Under the pieces are notes generated by a model. It did no database searches, had not been told where the DNA came from, and worked only from the letters and a program-made list of their open reading frames with translations. A stretch of 64,000 nt of DNA. It comes from Tricholoma matsutake (Eukaryota > Basidiomycota > Agaricomycetes > Agaricales > Tricholomataceae). Positions 1 through 11,759 of the stretch are shown here, piece after piece. The stretch is from contig AP026546.1 in NCBI GenBank assembly GCA_026075535.2, positions 7,068,001 to 7,132,000 on the forward strand. The letters run 5' to 3'. Position 1 is the stretch's first letter, and every line of letters begins with the position of its first letter. The position numbers were made by a program, and so were the translations under genes.

Positions 1-858
1 AAAGGTATTTGTTTCAAACCTACAAATTCTTCATTAGTTGCCGTTAAATGCCAGGTGAATGGACATACATGCTCCACTTCCTCTTGCCCACTGGATTTAC
101 CCATCCACCCAACACAACCATTTGAACCCCAAGTTCAAGGTACATTGAATTTTGAAATTCATTCATATGCTTTGTGAGCGTTTTCTCGGCATCCCTAAGA
201 TCAATTCAGCCAAGTTACTGAATTACGGGCGATACACATACTTTCACCAAACAGCCGACGGTGGGCCGGTATTCATCCATTGTTGCCGAAGTGCCTCAAT
301 CTTTGCGTTTTCCTTTGAATCATTGGAGATTCTTTTGTTGACCTTGGCATATTGCCACAAATATTTGGCCATCCAGTCCGGTCATCCTTTCTCCAGTTCT
401 GGAGCCTCCCGTCCAATCGCTGCCTCTATTTCTGACCCATACAGGTGGATAATTACTTTGCGCCATGGAGGGACCTTGCTGACCGCCGCCTTTGGTGGTT
501 TGCAAGCATTTTGTCTGTACCAAGCTCTAATACACTGATAATCATGTTTGTCAAAGAGCAGAATATACATCAAGGGCTTATTGCTCACTTCCTGCAGGCC
601 ATCCATTGGAGGTTTAACAGGTAAATTAAATAAGTCCGTCATGGCACCTTGTAAGGTTAGTTGTTGCACTTTGCGATTTTTCGATGTCTTCCAGTCGTCC
701 ACTCGTTGCCGTAGCACATTCAGTTCCACTGGTGACCACTTATGGGCAACTGGTTGAAATTCCGCATGCTCATCGGTCTGATTTCCATCATCTGAGCTAG
801 AACTTGAAGGACAGCTGCCAAAGTCTTCCCCGCTTTGATCAGCATCCTCGGCGGACAT
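1..858 (-). pseudogene. uncharacterised gene next to KDZ transposase, runs off the left edge
   Basis: I do not recognise the family. Reading leftward, coding blocks 858-248, 194-69 and 19-1 join in frame through two canonical introns: 195-247 (GTGAAA...TTAG) and 20-68 (GTATGT, branch CTAAT, GTAG). The gene leaves the window at base 1, so its C-terminus is missing. The product starts MSAEDADQ (a second ATG lies three codons upstream at 867), has an acidic, Ser-rich N-terminus, then a Trp-rich block beginning KWSPVELNVLRQRVDDW. An in-frame TGA at 382-384 separates ELEKG from PDWMAKYLWQYAK; reading resumes at once in the same frame, so the codon was probably CGA and this copy is decayed. It lies on the strand of the KDZ transposase and of the 6.7-kb gene, so it may be an accessory gene of one large transposon. 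That link is inference. Confidence 0.5.
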
Positions 859-1939
859 GATAGTCAATGTGGACGCAGTAGACAGGTTGTGCTGGCAAAT
901 ACATTAGGTACCTTGATATTGCATCAGACTGTCCCTGAGGACTATTTACAGGTCATATTTCAGCCTCAATATACCCTAATATACCCACGACTTTGCTTGG
1001 TACACCTTTAATCCTCTCACCACACCTTAATATATCACAATGTCCCTGAACAGAACAGTGAGTAGTGGAGTATTATTAGCTGGGTGGTCTGCCAATTATT
1101 TAGAATTTTATAAAAAAAAGGTAAGATTAGTAAACCATCATTTGTTGTCTTCAGTCATGGCTCCAATCGAGCCATTTGAGCCATTTGAGCCATTTGAGCC
1201 ATTTGCCGATAGATGGATGTGTTGTCAGTGGGGCCACAATTACAATGTCGGTGGCAGGGTACATGCAGCAAGTATGGTCGAATATCACAAACAACAAGCT
1301 AATTTACCTACGCCGCCATTACACACTTCCACTGCGCCGGCACACCACACACATCACTGACACAGCCACCGGCGACAGCATAGCCACCTATGGTGCATCA
1401 CCAACTCACCAACACCTGATATACCAATGTATGTGTTACAGTGAGTTATGACCACCCCACGCTACCAACACACTCCCATGGCGCCGGCACAGCTACACAC
1501 ATCGCCGACACAATCACCCTCGCCCCCGGCACAGCCACAGGTGAATACGACAACAACACGCCGGCGATATGCATCCTGGCAACAGCACCATACATCTTTA
1601 TTACCCTTCCATCCACATCCAGCAGCGCTGACATTATCCTATTGATGCAGTATTTTCCTATTATGTGACTATGCCCGATGCGGCCTTCCCAAATCACACA
1701 CTACACTTGATGCGGCCTTTTACTTGCACGGTCAATCTTTTTCTTATATGTTACTTATTTTTTATTCCTTAACCTTCGTGCCTACTTCCATGCAACGAAG
1801 GTATAGTAACTTCCAGTTCTTTTAATTGTAGTAACTTATGGTTCCTACTTCCATCCAATGAAGATAATTTGATCCTGTCTTTCCCGTAAACATAAGTCTA
1901 GTGTAGGCTGCCAAACATGGCATCCTTCCAATTACCTGG
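859..1939. other. non-coding stretch, low complexity, short tandem repeat
   Basis: No convincing gene. It holds a 9-bp tandem repeat GAGCCATTT, four copies at 1169-1204, and a stretch rich in CACC/CCGGC motifs from 1310 to 1560. Short open frames here are low in complexity and show no intron or domain signals. It separates the KDZ transposase stop from the next minus-strand gene. Confidence 0.5.
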
Positions 1940-4900
1940 CTACTCAAAACCCCAGACATTTCCTACCCATGGATGTATGGCTTTGAAAATACACACGGAG
2001 GAAGTGGCCATCCTTTTCCAGTTCACCGCCTGACATTTGGTATATGCCACAGCTCCTGGCGAGGTCTGAGTCTCCAAGCAGTTAACCCAGACCTCTGCTC
2101 TGTGAAGAAAATAATGTGGGATCCAAGCCATTTCATGACTAGTAATTGATAACTCCTCTGACCATCTATCATGTTTGGCATTTGCCCATAACCAGTGCAC
2201 CCTGTAGACTAAATAATAGTGAAGTCGCTCATTAAAGTGAATTGAGGTGTACTTACATTCTTTCATCATTTCGCTTGCCTCGACATTGGCTTGGACATTA
2301 ATAGTCCAAAACCATGGCAATGGTTCATCCTGTCTCTGGCTTCCACCCTCAGCATTGCCGGTACCACCCCTCACTGCGGCAGTTGAAATCTTGAGTTTGT
2401 CCCGGTGCAATACCTGATACTTGGACTGCATCTCAGGTGAACATCCCAATGATACCATTGCAGCCCTCGCAGCATTGTATACCTGATGATGTGCTTGAAC
2501 CCGGTGGCTAATAGCATGCACCTTTGACCAAGCCCTTCCCTTTTTGTTCTTGGAGGTGGCAAGACATAAATTCTTTCTGAATAAGAAAGATTTCTCACCG
2601 AGGGCCATTCTAACGCCCTGGAGCTCATCGTTTGCTTGTCCTTCCCTCAATCTCAACTCTTTCTCAGCGAGGGAATCCAAACCAAGCTGAGTAATTTGTG
2701 GAAAGCCAAATGTAGAGGGAAGAGGTAATGGGCATGTTTCAGCGGTATGGACTGCTGCTACCGGGGGCCTTGTAATAAATGGGTTGCTTTGATCATCATC
2801 ATCCGAGTTAGTCTGGTAATTGGGAGCTTGTGATGGGAGTACTGGTCTCGGTGGCGAGTCATTAAGCTTTTGCAGTGTATCCAATGTGTCATTGTTCACA
2901 AATTGTTCTGATTTAGCAATGAAGGAATCCACTCTGGTATCAAGGTTTTGCCGTTTTGTTGCAATCTTCAGCTTATCGGCCTTGGACAACACCAAACACT
3001 GTTGACATATAAAGGTCCGAAGAGCCAGTCTGATACTAGTTAGCATAGGAATATTTTGCAATGGCTGGATATGCACTGGGCTTCCTCAAGTTTGAGGCCA
3101 AGAGCAACCCAGGTGGTTTCTCCCTTTCCATCACCAGTTTCATCTTCATCCTCTAGAAGGTTCATTTGAAGGTCACTTCGTGTGACCACTACCTGACCAG
3201 GGTTTATATCATAGATGTCCATTGCTTCTGGATCGGTTAGACGTGTTGCCTGAGAGTGTTTTTCCAATTCTTTCCAGATTGCAATCTCCTCAGGGTCTGA
3301 GTTTGCCGTGTACTGCAATAGGTCCACCCAACTTTCCTCCTCACCTGCCACAGCGGCTCTGAATCGGCGGGCAGTGATAACCACTACATCTGGTTCCAAG
3401 TCAATCTGGCACAAGGTACAAATATGTATTCACCTATGTCCTGCATTTTTTTGAAGTTGGAATCCCCCATATGATCATCCAAGGTTTCAATCCGTCCAGA
3501 AATGGTAGCATTTTGGGTACTAGGTGAGATTTCATTCAACACTGACCACAATGATTCAAGGATTTCTCCATCCACTTGTCCGGCGCCAGGAATGAAACTC
3601 GGTGAAAAGCGTGATAAACATTGCCAGACATGGCCACCGACATGGAAAAGACCAATACCATGCAGAATGGTGATGCCGAGTGGTAGCTGGATATACTGAC
3701 TCTCCTCCATCCAAAGTCTGAGCCTCTTCCAATACTGGCACATTATATTATAAATCAAAATGATTTTCTTGAGTCTGGTGATATTAGTGTTTTTCAAGGC
3801 TTCAGATAAAGAATAGTCCATGTTTGCTTGTCTAGAAAACATTACACAATGTCTCTCAAAATGTGAAGATATCTCACTGTTCCCCTTTTTGGAAGTCAAC
3901 CACCACACTGGGGCAGAAGCAACCATGATGGCCACAAGCAGTTGCACTGACACCGGTTACATCAAGACCCTTGTATTTGATGAAGTGGTCATTTACAGCA
4001 TGATGCTCATTGCAGGTCAGTTTCTAATTTGGAGTTAGTAAATACGCTGAAAGTCTTTCAAATATCTTACCTCTGTGACTTCCTTAGCAACGGCGAGGTG
4101 TGCTTTGTAGCGATTTGGCTTGGTCATGAAAAAATCACCATGACTGAGCTTAATATCACGGTGAGCATTTTCGTGCTTCTGATGAACAGCGGTGAAGTTT
4201 CCATCCATGACAAAAGTCTGAGTGTATGCCATTCTGAGGTAAGATTACATTAAATACATTCCAATTCATGCAATTTGACTTACTGGTCAGGATCCTCGGT
4301 CCAATTTTCCGGCAGATTGACACCAGGCTGAGGACATGCAGCACAGAATGTTGGGATGTCAGTCACACCATGCATTGCAGCCGCCAATGAGCTGCTGGCA
4401 CTGGACTGTGATTCTCCCCAGCAGCCTCTCCACTTCAAATGTTTCAACATTCGCCATAGCCGGCTTGCCCTGAGAAGCTCCCTGTATTGATCCTCAAGTA
4501 CCGATGTCAGAGATATTGACAACTGTAGTATATCAGTCATACCTCCACGGCACTAGGAAATAAGGGTGAAGTCATGCACCGGAGCTTCTGGTAGTATTGA
4601 TAGGCTGAAGATTTACATTCCAGATTGGACAATCGCGCATCATCGAGGACTTTAAATGTGAACGTGGTCTTGATATTTTTGTAGCTGACTGGGAAAAGCC
4701 CCGATTGCAACAAGTGATTTTCCTGCTCTTGACGGGAATTAGGGCAATTACACCACTTGACCCACATACAATGTACACCAGAAACATTGATTACTGTCAA
4801 TTTGTGACAATCCATCGGCGTTGGGAAAGTTGTGGGACCAAGGTCATAAACACTGGTAAACCTTTTCATCTCCTTGATGATGTTGTTGGTTCCATCACCT

Positions 4901-5594
4901 TCTGTTGCATCATCCAAATCATCTTCATAATTGTCAGCCTCTTGTCCAACCACATCTGGCACCGATGGGTGAAAGTAACTTGGGCAGGATGCACCATTGT
5001 GACCGAGATGTAAAACTAACCTGACTTGGAACAACCAAGCTGGTTCAAAATAGGAACCTGTCCAGTGGTCAATGCGGTGAAATGGGTTAGAAGCATGGTT
5101 ATCACAGCAGCAGTCAGTACAGAACATGGGATTGAAAAGACAGTCTCGGCATCACCAGGTAGCAGCATCATCCCCACACAAATTGCATTTCATGCAATCG
5201 GGTACTTCATTGGATAGTAGTGCTTCCAAATACATGGCCTTTTTAGGCAACCATTCTTCGATGTAATCTTGAGGTGTCTGAGGGTAATATTAGCATAGTA
5301 AATGTGGTAGCCATAATAAGTCACCTTTGAAGAGGGGGGATCAAGATCTGCAATGAAATTTAGAGCGTGATGCTCAATTGGTTCATCAGACATCAGAGAT
5401 GTTATATTGGTGTTGGATGTGGTCGCCGATCCTGACACTGGTGCACTTATCTTGGCCTTCTTATGCCTTGGAGTTGACTGAGGACTTTGCCAAACTGGTA
5501 CAAGGCGATCCCTGGGTCCCCGCGATGTCTGGGAGCGAACGACAGTCATCTGGGTGATTCTTGCAATGATAGTGCGAGTGTGTCCTCTAGGCAT
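1940..5594 (-). CDS. KDZ (Kyakuja-Dileera-Zisupton) transposase with CxC2 cysteine cluster
   Basis: Multi-exon transposase of the KDZ superfamily, which cuts and pastes DNA transposons in basidiomycetes. The first exon starts MPRGHTRTIIARITQMT at 5594; intron 5278-5324 follows. The next exons carry the CxC2 cluster (CNLCGDD..., CRDC, CTDCCCDNH, FHRIDHWTG), then CAACPQPGVNLPENW, the catalytic-region MDGNF, a Cys/His block (ATACGHHGCFCPSVVVDFQKGE), NIMCQYW, the GLFHVGGHVWQC block, and GAGQVDGEILESLW with the presumed acidic residues. The C-terminal part has the usual GLDSLAEKELRLREGQAND and RVHWLWANAKHDRW motifs, the latter after intron 2209-2256 (GTAAGT...TTTAG). A TGA at 5152-5154 inside the cysteine cluster (ATW-stop-CRDCLF) suggests decay from CGA. 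Exon ends not listed are approximate; the order of motifs makes the family call secure. Confidence 0.85.
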
Positions 5595-6736
5595 GATGGT
5601 TTGTAGAGCGATGTAAAATTAAGAACAAGCATCTCCAGGATTATATAGGCACTGTAGGCAGTGAGGAAACATGGCAACATGGCAATGTAAATGACAATGG
5701 TACCATGTAGAGGTTACTATGGGACTGTTCTACACAGCATACTAACATGTTACCTAGGTCATACTCACAAAGCTACTGTCGATGTTTCCAATGTAAAATT
5801 ACACCGGCGGTGTTTGTGATACCCATTGGTCAATAGTTTCTTACTTTTACAGCATGTCATTGCTTTTCATTATCAGTGACCACTGGCGGCGATTAGTGTA
5901 CAAGTCTAAGAGCTATGGGAATGATTGGTGCGACGTTGTCTTCTCCAGCGCCCGTCACTCCAATGTACTGTTTTAGCATATATTCTGCACCGGTCATTCG
6001 CTTTGCTCTTGACTTGGATGCTTATCGCCACCAGTGACTTTATCACTACCGGCACCGGTCACTGCAATGTACTGATTTTGCATATATCCTTATCCTCCCA
6101 CATTCCTACAGCATACAGCATGTCACCATTCCTGCATTTGTTATCCATATTGTAGTGCACAGCAGCCACAATTAGTATACAAGTCTTTTAAGACCTATGT
6201 GGATGACCAGTGCTGCCTTTACCTTTTCCAGTGCTGAGAGATACAGTTCGGAAATAGCTGACTGCCACACAAGCGACAGTTGCTTTCCAGCCAGTGTCAG
6301 GATTAATCTATGTCTACTCTCATTGCACATTACTACTGTCTTCGACTAATGATTGTTCTCTTCTGTTACGTGCCTGTGTATCTCCCTACCAGTGCCGGTC
6401 ACTACAATGTACTATTTTAGGATATATTCTTTATGATTTGTAATAACAGCAGTAATTCAAGTCCTGTATGCTATAGTCGTGTGGGCCCATACCGTTTTCC
6501 TTTTACTGTCATGGGCCCACCCAATCATTCCATTGAGTGTATCATTTGTATGGGCCCATTTCCCTGTATTATGTTAGGATGGGCCCATATGCATTTTCAT
6601 AGCTCATGGGGTTCTACAATAACCGGCGCTGGTCATTCACTTAGCTCTTGACCTTGGATGCTTATCGCCACAAGTGACTTTATCACTACCAGTGCCGGTC
6701 ACTACAATGTTTATCTTTTCCTACATAGACGACTTG
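5595..6736. repeat. non-coding flank of KDZ region with a direct repeat of about 85 bp
   Basis: No gene seen. Two related copies of a segment containing TTGGATGCTTATCGCCA and ending CCGGTCACTRCAATG lie at about 5988-6073 and 6623-6710. Two partial copies carrying only the CCGGTCACTRCAATGTACT part are near 5950 and 6395. Four TGGGCCCA palindromes lie at 6482-6587. The layout suggests subterminal or internal repeats of a large DNA transposon; the exact element ends were not found. Confidence 0.55.
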
Positions 6737-7770
6737 TTAAGTGTCAAGGCGCTCCCTAACCTGATTCCACACATCCTCCCAGTAAGCCAACAATTTCCTG
6801 TCCTTCTGAAGTTCGGCATCATTTTCTTGGACCGTCTCAGTCATCCTTTTCCATGTCGAATGCAGGTCATTGAAGATCTTCATCATTAATTGTATTTTGG
6901 CCAGGTCACTGGCAGCATATGGGACCGGCCGTAGGTCTTGCCAGGTGAACTGGATCTGATGAAACTTAAGATAAATTAAAGGACAACAACATGTTACTCA
7001 CCTGTGGCCGTTGAACCACCAGGAAGTCATGTGGAGCAAATGGGTATGAGTTGTAGTTCTCTGGATTGTTCTGTTTACTCCACCAAGAATTGATATAGCT
7101 ATCGACAATACGGGTGGGGTCATCAGCATCAACCTTCAAGTACCTTTGTATCACTGGAATGTATTCTAGTTCCAGAAAATCTTTGCCCTCAGGATCATTG
7201 TGTTCCGAGCACCCCAAAGTCCCATCCTGTACCATCTTTATGGTTTCCATGACGAGCGGGGGAGTGTATGGAGCACTGCCACCCATAGAGGCATAAATTC
7301 CGGTGGCCATCAAGAATTCCTTCTAAGTTGGTATTGGTGATCAGATAATTGGCAATCACAATATGTTCACTTACAGTCTCGAAAAATAGGCTAGACACCC
7401 ACCCCAACTGTGACTCTTTGTAGTCTTCATCGTTATCTACCACAAGGATCCATGCAGTGATTGCAGCACAGAGATGTGACGTTCCATACAACAGCACTTC
7501 CTGCCCATGTGCTAGATCATTCTGTGCTGGTAGTAGTCCCGTAGTACTCTCTCGAATGCTGAGATCATGAGCTACCTGTTGAGCAGCGATGGCCTGCTCA
7601 TGGAACTCAGTAGGTTTGACTGTAGGGTGAGGGTTCTCTAGGAAATCAGCATTCCTCTGATGCTTGACTTCTATTTGATTCAATGCGGTAGCGAGTTTGC
7701 CAGCAGTAACAGGGTCAGCTTTATATGGCCAGTGAGGCACAGATTTGAGGTTTGTATAGCGGGATATCAT
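6737..7770 (-). CDS. uncharacterised three-exon gene in the KDZ region
   Basis: Family not recognised. Exons 7770-7375, 7322-7002 and 6955-6737 join in frame through introns 7323-7374 (GTAAGT...TTAG) and 6956-7001 (GTGAGT...TCAG). Exon 1 begins MISRYTNLKSVPHWPYKADP; the open frame extends further upstream to 7908, but that extension runs into a duplicated non-coding segment, so I prefer the internal Met. Exon 2 holds KEFLMATGIYASMGG and a Trp-containing stretch (SYINSWWSKQNNPENYN). Exon 3 begins IQFTWQDLRPVPYAASDLAK and is helix-rich and charged, ending ...VRERLDT. All splice sites are canonical and no internal stop is seen, so this copy may be intact. It shares strand with the transposase. 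Confidence 0.5.
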
Positions 7771-7821
7771 AACTTCAATGCAGTTGTAGATACAGAATGT
7801 TTGGATGATTAAGTAATCAAT

Positions 7822-8362
7822 GGACAAAATTATCATCGGCGCTGGGAACAAGTACCAATGATAAGTCCATATGGGCCAATGTCTATAGGAAAACCAGTGG
7901 TGGGCCAATACGATCGTTCCCTGTCAAATGGAATCATCGCATGGGCCCATGTATATGTGGTAAGCAGTTCAAACTCTTAACTACACCCTCTGTCAAGTCA
8001 GTAAAATTGTGCACTCATACCTCTGGATTCTGGCCCCAACATTGGGACATTCATTTATATCTAACCATAATCTATAGCAGGACATCACATCGGTGTCTAA
8101 AACAATCAGCTAGTGTGGCATGTCCTGGCGCCGCATGCATCCAACCATATCTGCTGTGACCCGACGCCATATGCATCCAACTGCCAATACCTGCTGACCT
8201 GCTGCTGCACTTTTTCCTACCAAACCTACAATGATCATCGGCACCGGGAACCAGCACCAACGATATGTCTGTATAGGCCGATGTCTATAAGAAAACCAGT
8301 GGTGGGCCAATACGATTGTGCAGTATCACACGCATTGCATGGGCCCATGTATATGTGGTAAC
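7822..8362. repeat. duplicated segment of about 135 bp (7822-7962 and 8228-8362)
   Basis: The two copies share ATCATCGGC, GAAAACCAGTGGTGGGCCAA and, at the end, GCATGGGCCCATGTATATGT, with scattered substitutions between them. The intervening sequence is unrelated. No coding function is apparent. It probably belongs to the end of the same DNA transposon as the TGGGCCCA motifs. Confidence 0.6.
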
Positions 8363-8584
8363 ATGTAGTAAAATGATGACTGTGCTAGCCAGCGCCGTGA
8401 TTCAGATGTTGCTGCCGCCGAGAATTCTTCAGTGAAGCTGTATACTGGGCCCACACAGATGCATCACACCCTGGGCCCACACAAGTCTTTCCTGACGTGG
8501 GCCCAATCCACTACTGACAGATCTATCGTCGTTTTGCAGAAATCCGCTGAATGGATATACCGTTGTTTTTTACTGAACAGTGTG

Positions 8585-9873
8585 CAACACTACCACCGAC
8601 ACACCCACTACACCGACCCGTCCAAAATGCAGCAGACAAACTAGTTAAACGACACCCCACCCCACTCCACGACTTGATGCACAGATACCGCATTCAACCG
8701 CGGAACATGGAAACCATCAAAGCGGCACGGTTCGATACAAGATGGAAACCAGGCGTCACCACGGAAGTGGAACAGAACACCGATACAGCGATCGAGTCAA
8801 TAAGGGGGGACAACCCAGATGTGAAGGTCTTCACGGACGGCTCAGGAATGGAAAGCAAAACAGGCGCCAGCGCGGTCCTATATAGAAACAACAGGATCAA
8901 GTCAACGTTGAGGTTCCAGCTCGGATCGGCACAACACCACACAGTCTACGAGGGAGAAGGAGTCGGCGCCCTTCTAGGCACACGACTCATAAACAAGGAA
9001 TGGGGTGTACAGTCGGCCCACATTTACATTGATAACCAAGCTACCATAGCTGCCACAACGCTGACCAAACCCAATGCAGGACACTACATATATGACGCGC
9101 TTCACGACGCCATCGCCACGCTACGGAAAAACCACATTGAATAAAGATAAAAATTAAATGGACGCCAGGTCATAAGGGGGTGGAGGGAAACGAGAAGGCG
9201 GATGAATTGGCAAAGAGAGCAATCACAGAAGGAGGGAGCAATACGGACGACCTCCTGAAATTCCTACGCAAGGAACTACCACACAGCAAATCAGCGGCCA
9301 AACAATCATATGGAGAAAAGCTAAAGAAAAGAGCACACAGGACGTGGGCGAAATCACACCGCTACACACAGATGAAGAACACGGACCCGCTAACGTGCTC
9401 AGGGAGATACGTCAAACTCATCACACCGCTACCAAGGAAGTTAGCCAGCGTCTTAACACAATTAAAGACAGGCCACGCACCACTAGCTAAGCACCTACAC
9501 CGCATCGGAAAGAGCGACTCACCAATATGCCCCGCATGCCAACAGGTGGAAGAAACAGTCCAGCACTTCATGCTTCACCGCCCAGCCCACCAGACTGCCC
9601 AAACCACATTTGGTGACTTACTCACATTAGAAAAGGAGCAACGGGGAGGAAGGAGATGAGCGAAGAATGACACACACAACCTACCCTACACCCGGTCCCG
9701 CACCACTTATTCCGCGCCCACGGCGCTTGAGATCCCACCAGTTGGCATCTTCAAGCTGATGACGATGAACTCCCGTTGGAAGACTACACAACAGACACCA
9801 CAGTACATAATTAATCTCTTACATATGGTTCGCCACAATAGAGAATAATTCGGAGAAAAAAAAAAGAAAAAAA
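8585..9873 (+). mobile_element. 5'-truncated LINE (non-LTR retrotransposon) remnant: RT tail, RNase H, zinc finger, A-rich tail
   Basis: The open frame from about 8585 gives the end of a reverse transcriptase (LPPTHPLHRPVQNAADKL), then an RNase H domain: KVFTDGSGME, with its first Asp, VYEGEGVGALLG with the Glu, and AHIYIDNQAT with the next Asp. A one-base frameshift at about 9141-9145 breaks the frame; the RNase H end (WTPGHKG, GNEKADELA) continues in another frame. A C-terminal zinc finger CPACQQVEETVQHFMLHRPAH follows, its expected last Cys replaced by Arg. The element ends in an A-rich tail at about 9856-9873. The endonuclease and most of the RT are absent, so this is a dead 5'-truncated insertion. 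Confidence 0.8.
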
Positions 9874-10497
9874 GGTAAGAGCAGGTCAGGATATGGTGAG
9901 CTTGGGAGGCTTGATAGGGCTGAAGGGCGTGTGATCGAGAAGCTTATCGCCTTACAATGACAATAAGCAGAGAGGTAGCCCTCAGGATCCGCGTTGTTTT
10001 GCTGTTTATCAGCGTGCCAATCAATAGGCAGCATCTCCTGGTCTTCTTCCCCTCGAGAATATCGGGAAAGCTCGATCCCATCCACGACTGTAAGAAAGCG
10101 AGCAATGCCGCCACCCAACGTGTCCTCGATCCAGATCTGATTTGTAAGTTCGACAAATCCCTCCACATTTTTCAGCAATCCTACTGCAACGCACCAGCCT
10201 CACTCCTGCTTTGCTATATGCTGCCAGAGGATATCCGCAGAGCATCGACTGCAGAAGTATCTGATGGCCCAAAACGTTAAGTGCTTCAGCCTGAGATCGT
10301 CTGGTTCGTTTGTGAAAGTGAGACCCCGTTGAATCGCACACAGTTTGCTGCGAGTTGTCCTGTACAATGTGTCCTGTACAATGGCGACAGGTATTACAAT
10401 GGCAAAGATCGCTAGGGATAGGCAAAGACAGGATGGGGAAAGCGATATTGAATGCATTAAGGCCACAGTGGCAGCGGGCTTTGACGAAGGTCGTCAT
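9874..10497 (-). pseudogene. GFA / CENP-V-type zinc-binding protein, truncated by the LINE
   Basis: The protein starts MTTFVKARCHCG at 10497 and has the zinc-binding pattern of the glutathione-dependent formaldehyde-activating (GFA) family: CHCG, CHCNTCRHCTG, and later RYFCSRC. A second GFA-like repeat begins YLSAYCHCKAISFSITRP, the two-domain layout known in fungi. Three lesions are visible. A 14-bp tandem duplication (10356-10369 and 10370-10383) shifts the frame just after CRHCTG. An in-frame TGA lies at 10200-10202 between IAKQE and GWCVAVGLL. The second domain stops abruptly after SSPYPDLL at the LINE's A-rich tail. The rest of the second domain is not found on the far side of the LINE. 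The family call is good; the substrate is unknown. Confidence 0.7.
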
Positions 10498-10664
10498 TTA
10501 TAAGAAGGATGGGGGTACTAACTTATACTTACAGCAGGAAGCCCGCTTTTAATCAGAGCGATCATCTGACCCTCTGTGAAATTCATGTAGACCGATTAAC
10601 ATCGATGATCGGAGGCAATATTGTTAGAAGAAATGACAGATATCTATCGTAGCTTCAATTTCAG

Positions 10665-11754
10665 TCATTCCAGCCTCCAATCCAACGATAGAATAAGATG
10701 CAAGTTACCGCAGTACAGCAACCCCGAGTCTTTCTTCAGCAATGTTGTCACATCCCACGCTGTCTGGAGAGCATCTTCTTCATTCTCTCCCGTACCCAAT
10801 ATACCTGCCAGTAGCTTCCTTTCCTCGTCATATGCAGGAACAGATGCGTTACGCAAACAGACACATGTATAAGGTTGATGAAGGACCCAACGCAGGTATG
10901 GGCGCAATAGTCATGTAGATGATGTAATTTGGTCGGAGTGGGGGTTGGGGATGAGCGTCATTAACAGGGACAAGTGTTTCGAACTCGGAGGCATTCCCAG
11001 AAAATTTCGAAACATACAAGGCATTGTGTTTGGATGTAGGGGGTGCTTCTGGGTGGGTTGGCTTGCATGGAGCCTGAGTGAAGCTACCATTTCTCACCAG
11101 AGTGTCACCATACAACTGAGGTAACGCTGTTAGCATCGAAACGTTGCTCAGTCGCGAGTCTCGCAGACCCTGCTTCAAAGCCCACAACAATGGTTTACGG
11201 ATGGCCTCTTCTGGTAAGAAGCTAGCCTATTCTTGTATCACTCCAGCCAATTCTCCGCTAGGGCCGCATATAGACTGTTAAACAGTGCAACGGCTACGGC
11301 AGCCAGATAAGGTATCCACCTCGATTCAGAGGTCGGATATGTGCTCCCAAAGGGTAAACACGAGGCATGTGCTGCAGGAACATCTGATGGCCCCAGAGAT
11401 GCTTTAAGTCGTCGGGTTAACTCGTGGCTAGCGAGTGCGGGACCATCATTAATAAGGTGTGGTGGATGACGGGGGTACAAAGAACACGGTGTTACGATAG
11501 TAAAGATCCTTCGAGATAGGCAAACTGCTGTGGAGGACGTAGTGTTCGTTGCTTTCACGGCCGGCCTTGACAAACATTGTAAATGCTGCTGTGGATGAGG
11601 TCACGATAGAGGAAGGCCAACAGCAGTCTCGAAACCATCCTCCATTCAAGGTAAGTGAAGACAGTCGTTCACATACCATCTTGGCCAGCAGGAACGCGCG
11701 TTCCATTATATGGCTATTTGAGATACACCATCCCCGTTCCAGAGCGATGACCAT
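10665..11754 (-). CDS. uncharacterised multi-exon fungal gene
   Basis: Family not recognised. Starting at MVIALERGWCISNSHIMERA, coding blocks link leftward through likely introns: a GTATGT donor just after LLAKM with acceptor CCACAG near 11597, then a short intron (GTGATA...CCAG) joining NWLE to EEAIRKPLLWALKQGL. Later blocks contain SKHNALYVSKFSGNASEFETL, NYIIYMTIAPIPA and, after a frame change near 10890, RNASVPAYDEERKLLAGILG and AWDVTTLLKKDSGLLYCG. A hydrophobic segment (YLAAVAVALFNSLYAALAE) could cross a membrane. The 3' end is uncertain; the last frame stops at 10665. The gene follows the LRR gene on the same strand with almost no spacing, so the boundary between the two needs transcript support. 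Confidence 0.4.
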
Positions 11755-11759
11755 GCTTC

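Larger units (their letters stand above)
6482..8505. repeat. nine TGGGCCCA palindromes in two clusters
   Basis: Copies of the 8-bp palindrome TGGGCCCA occur at 6482, 6512, 6551, 6580, 7942, 8340, 8446, 8472 and 8498. They flank the 6737-7770 gene on both sides, four on its 3' side and five on its 5' side. Repeated short palindromes near the end of a DNA transposon are often transposase-binding sites; that role is inferred here. Confidence 0.45.
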
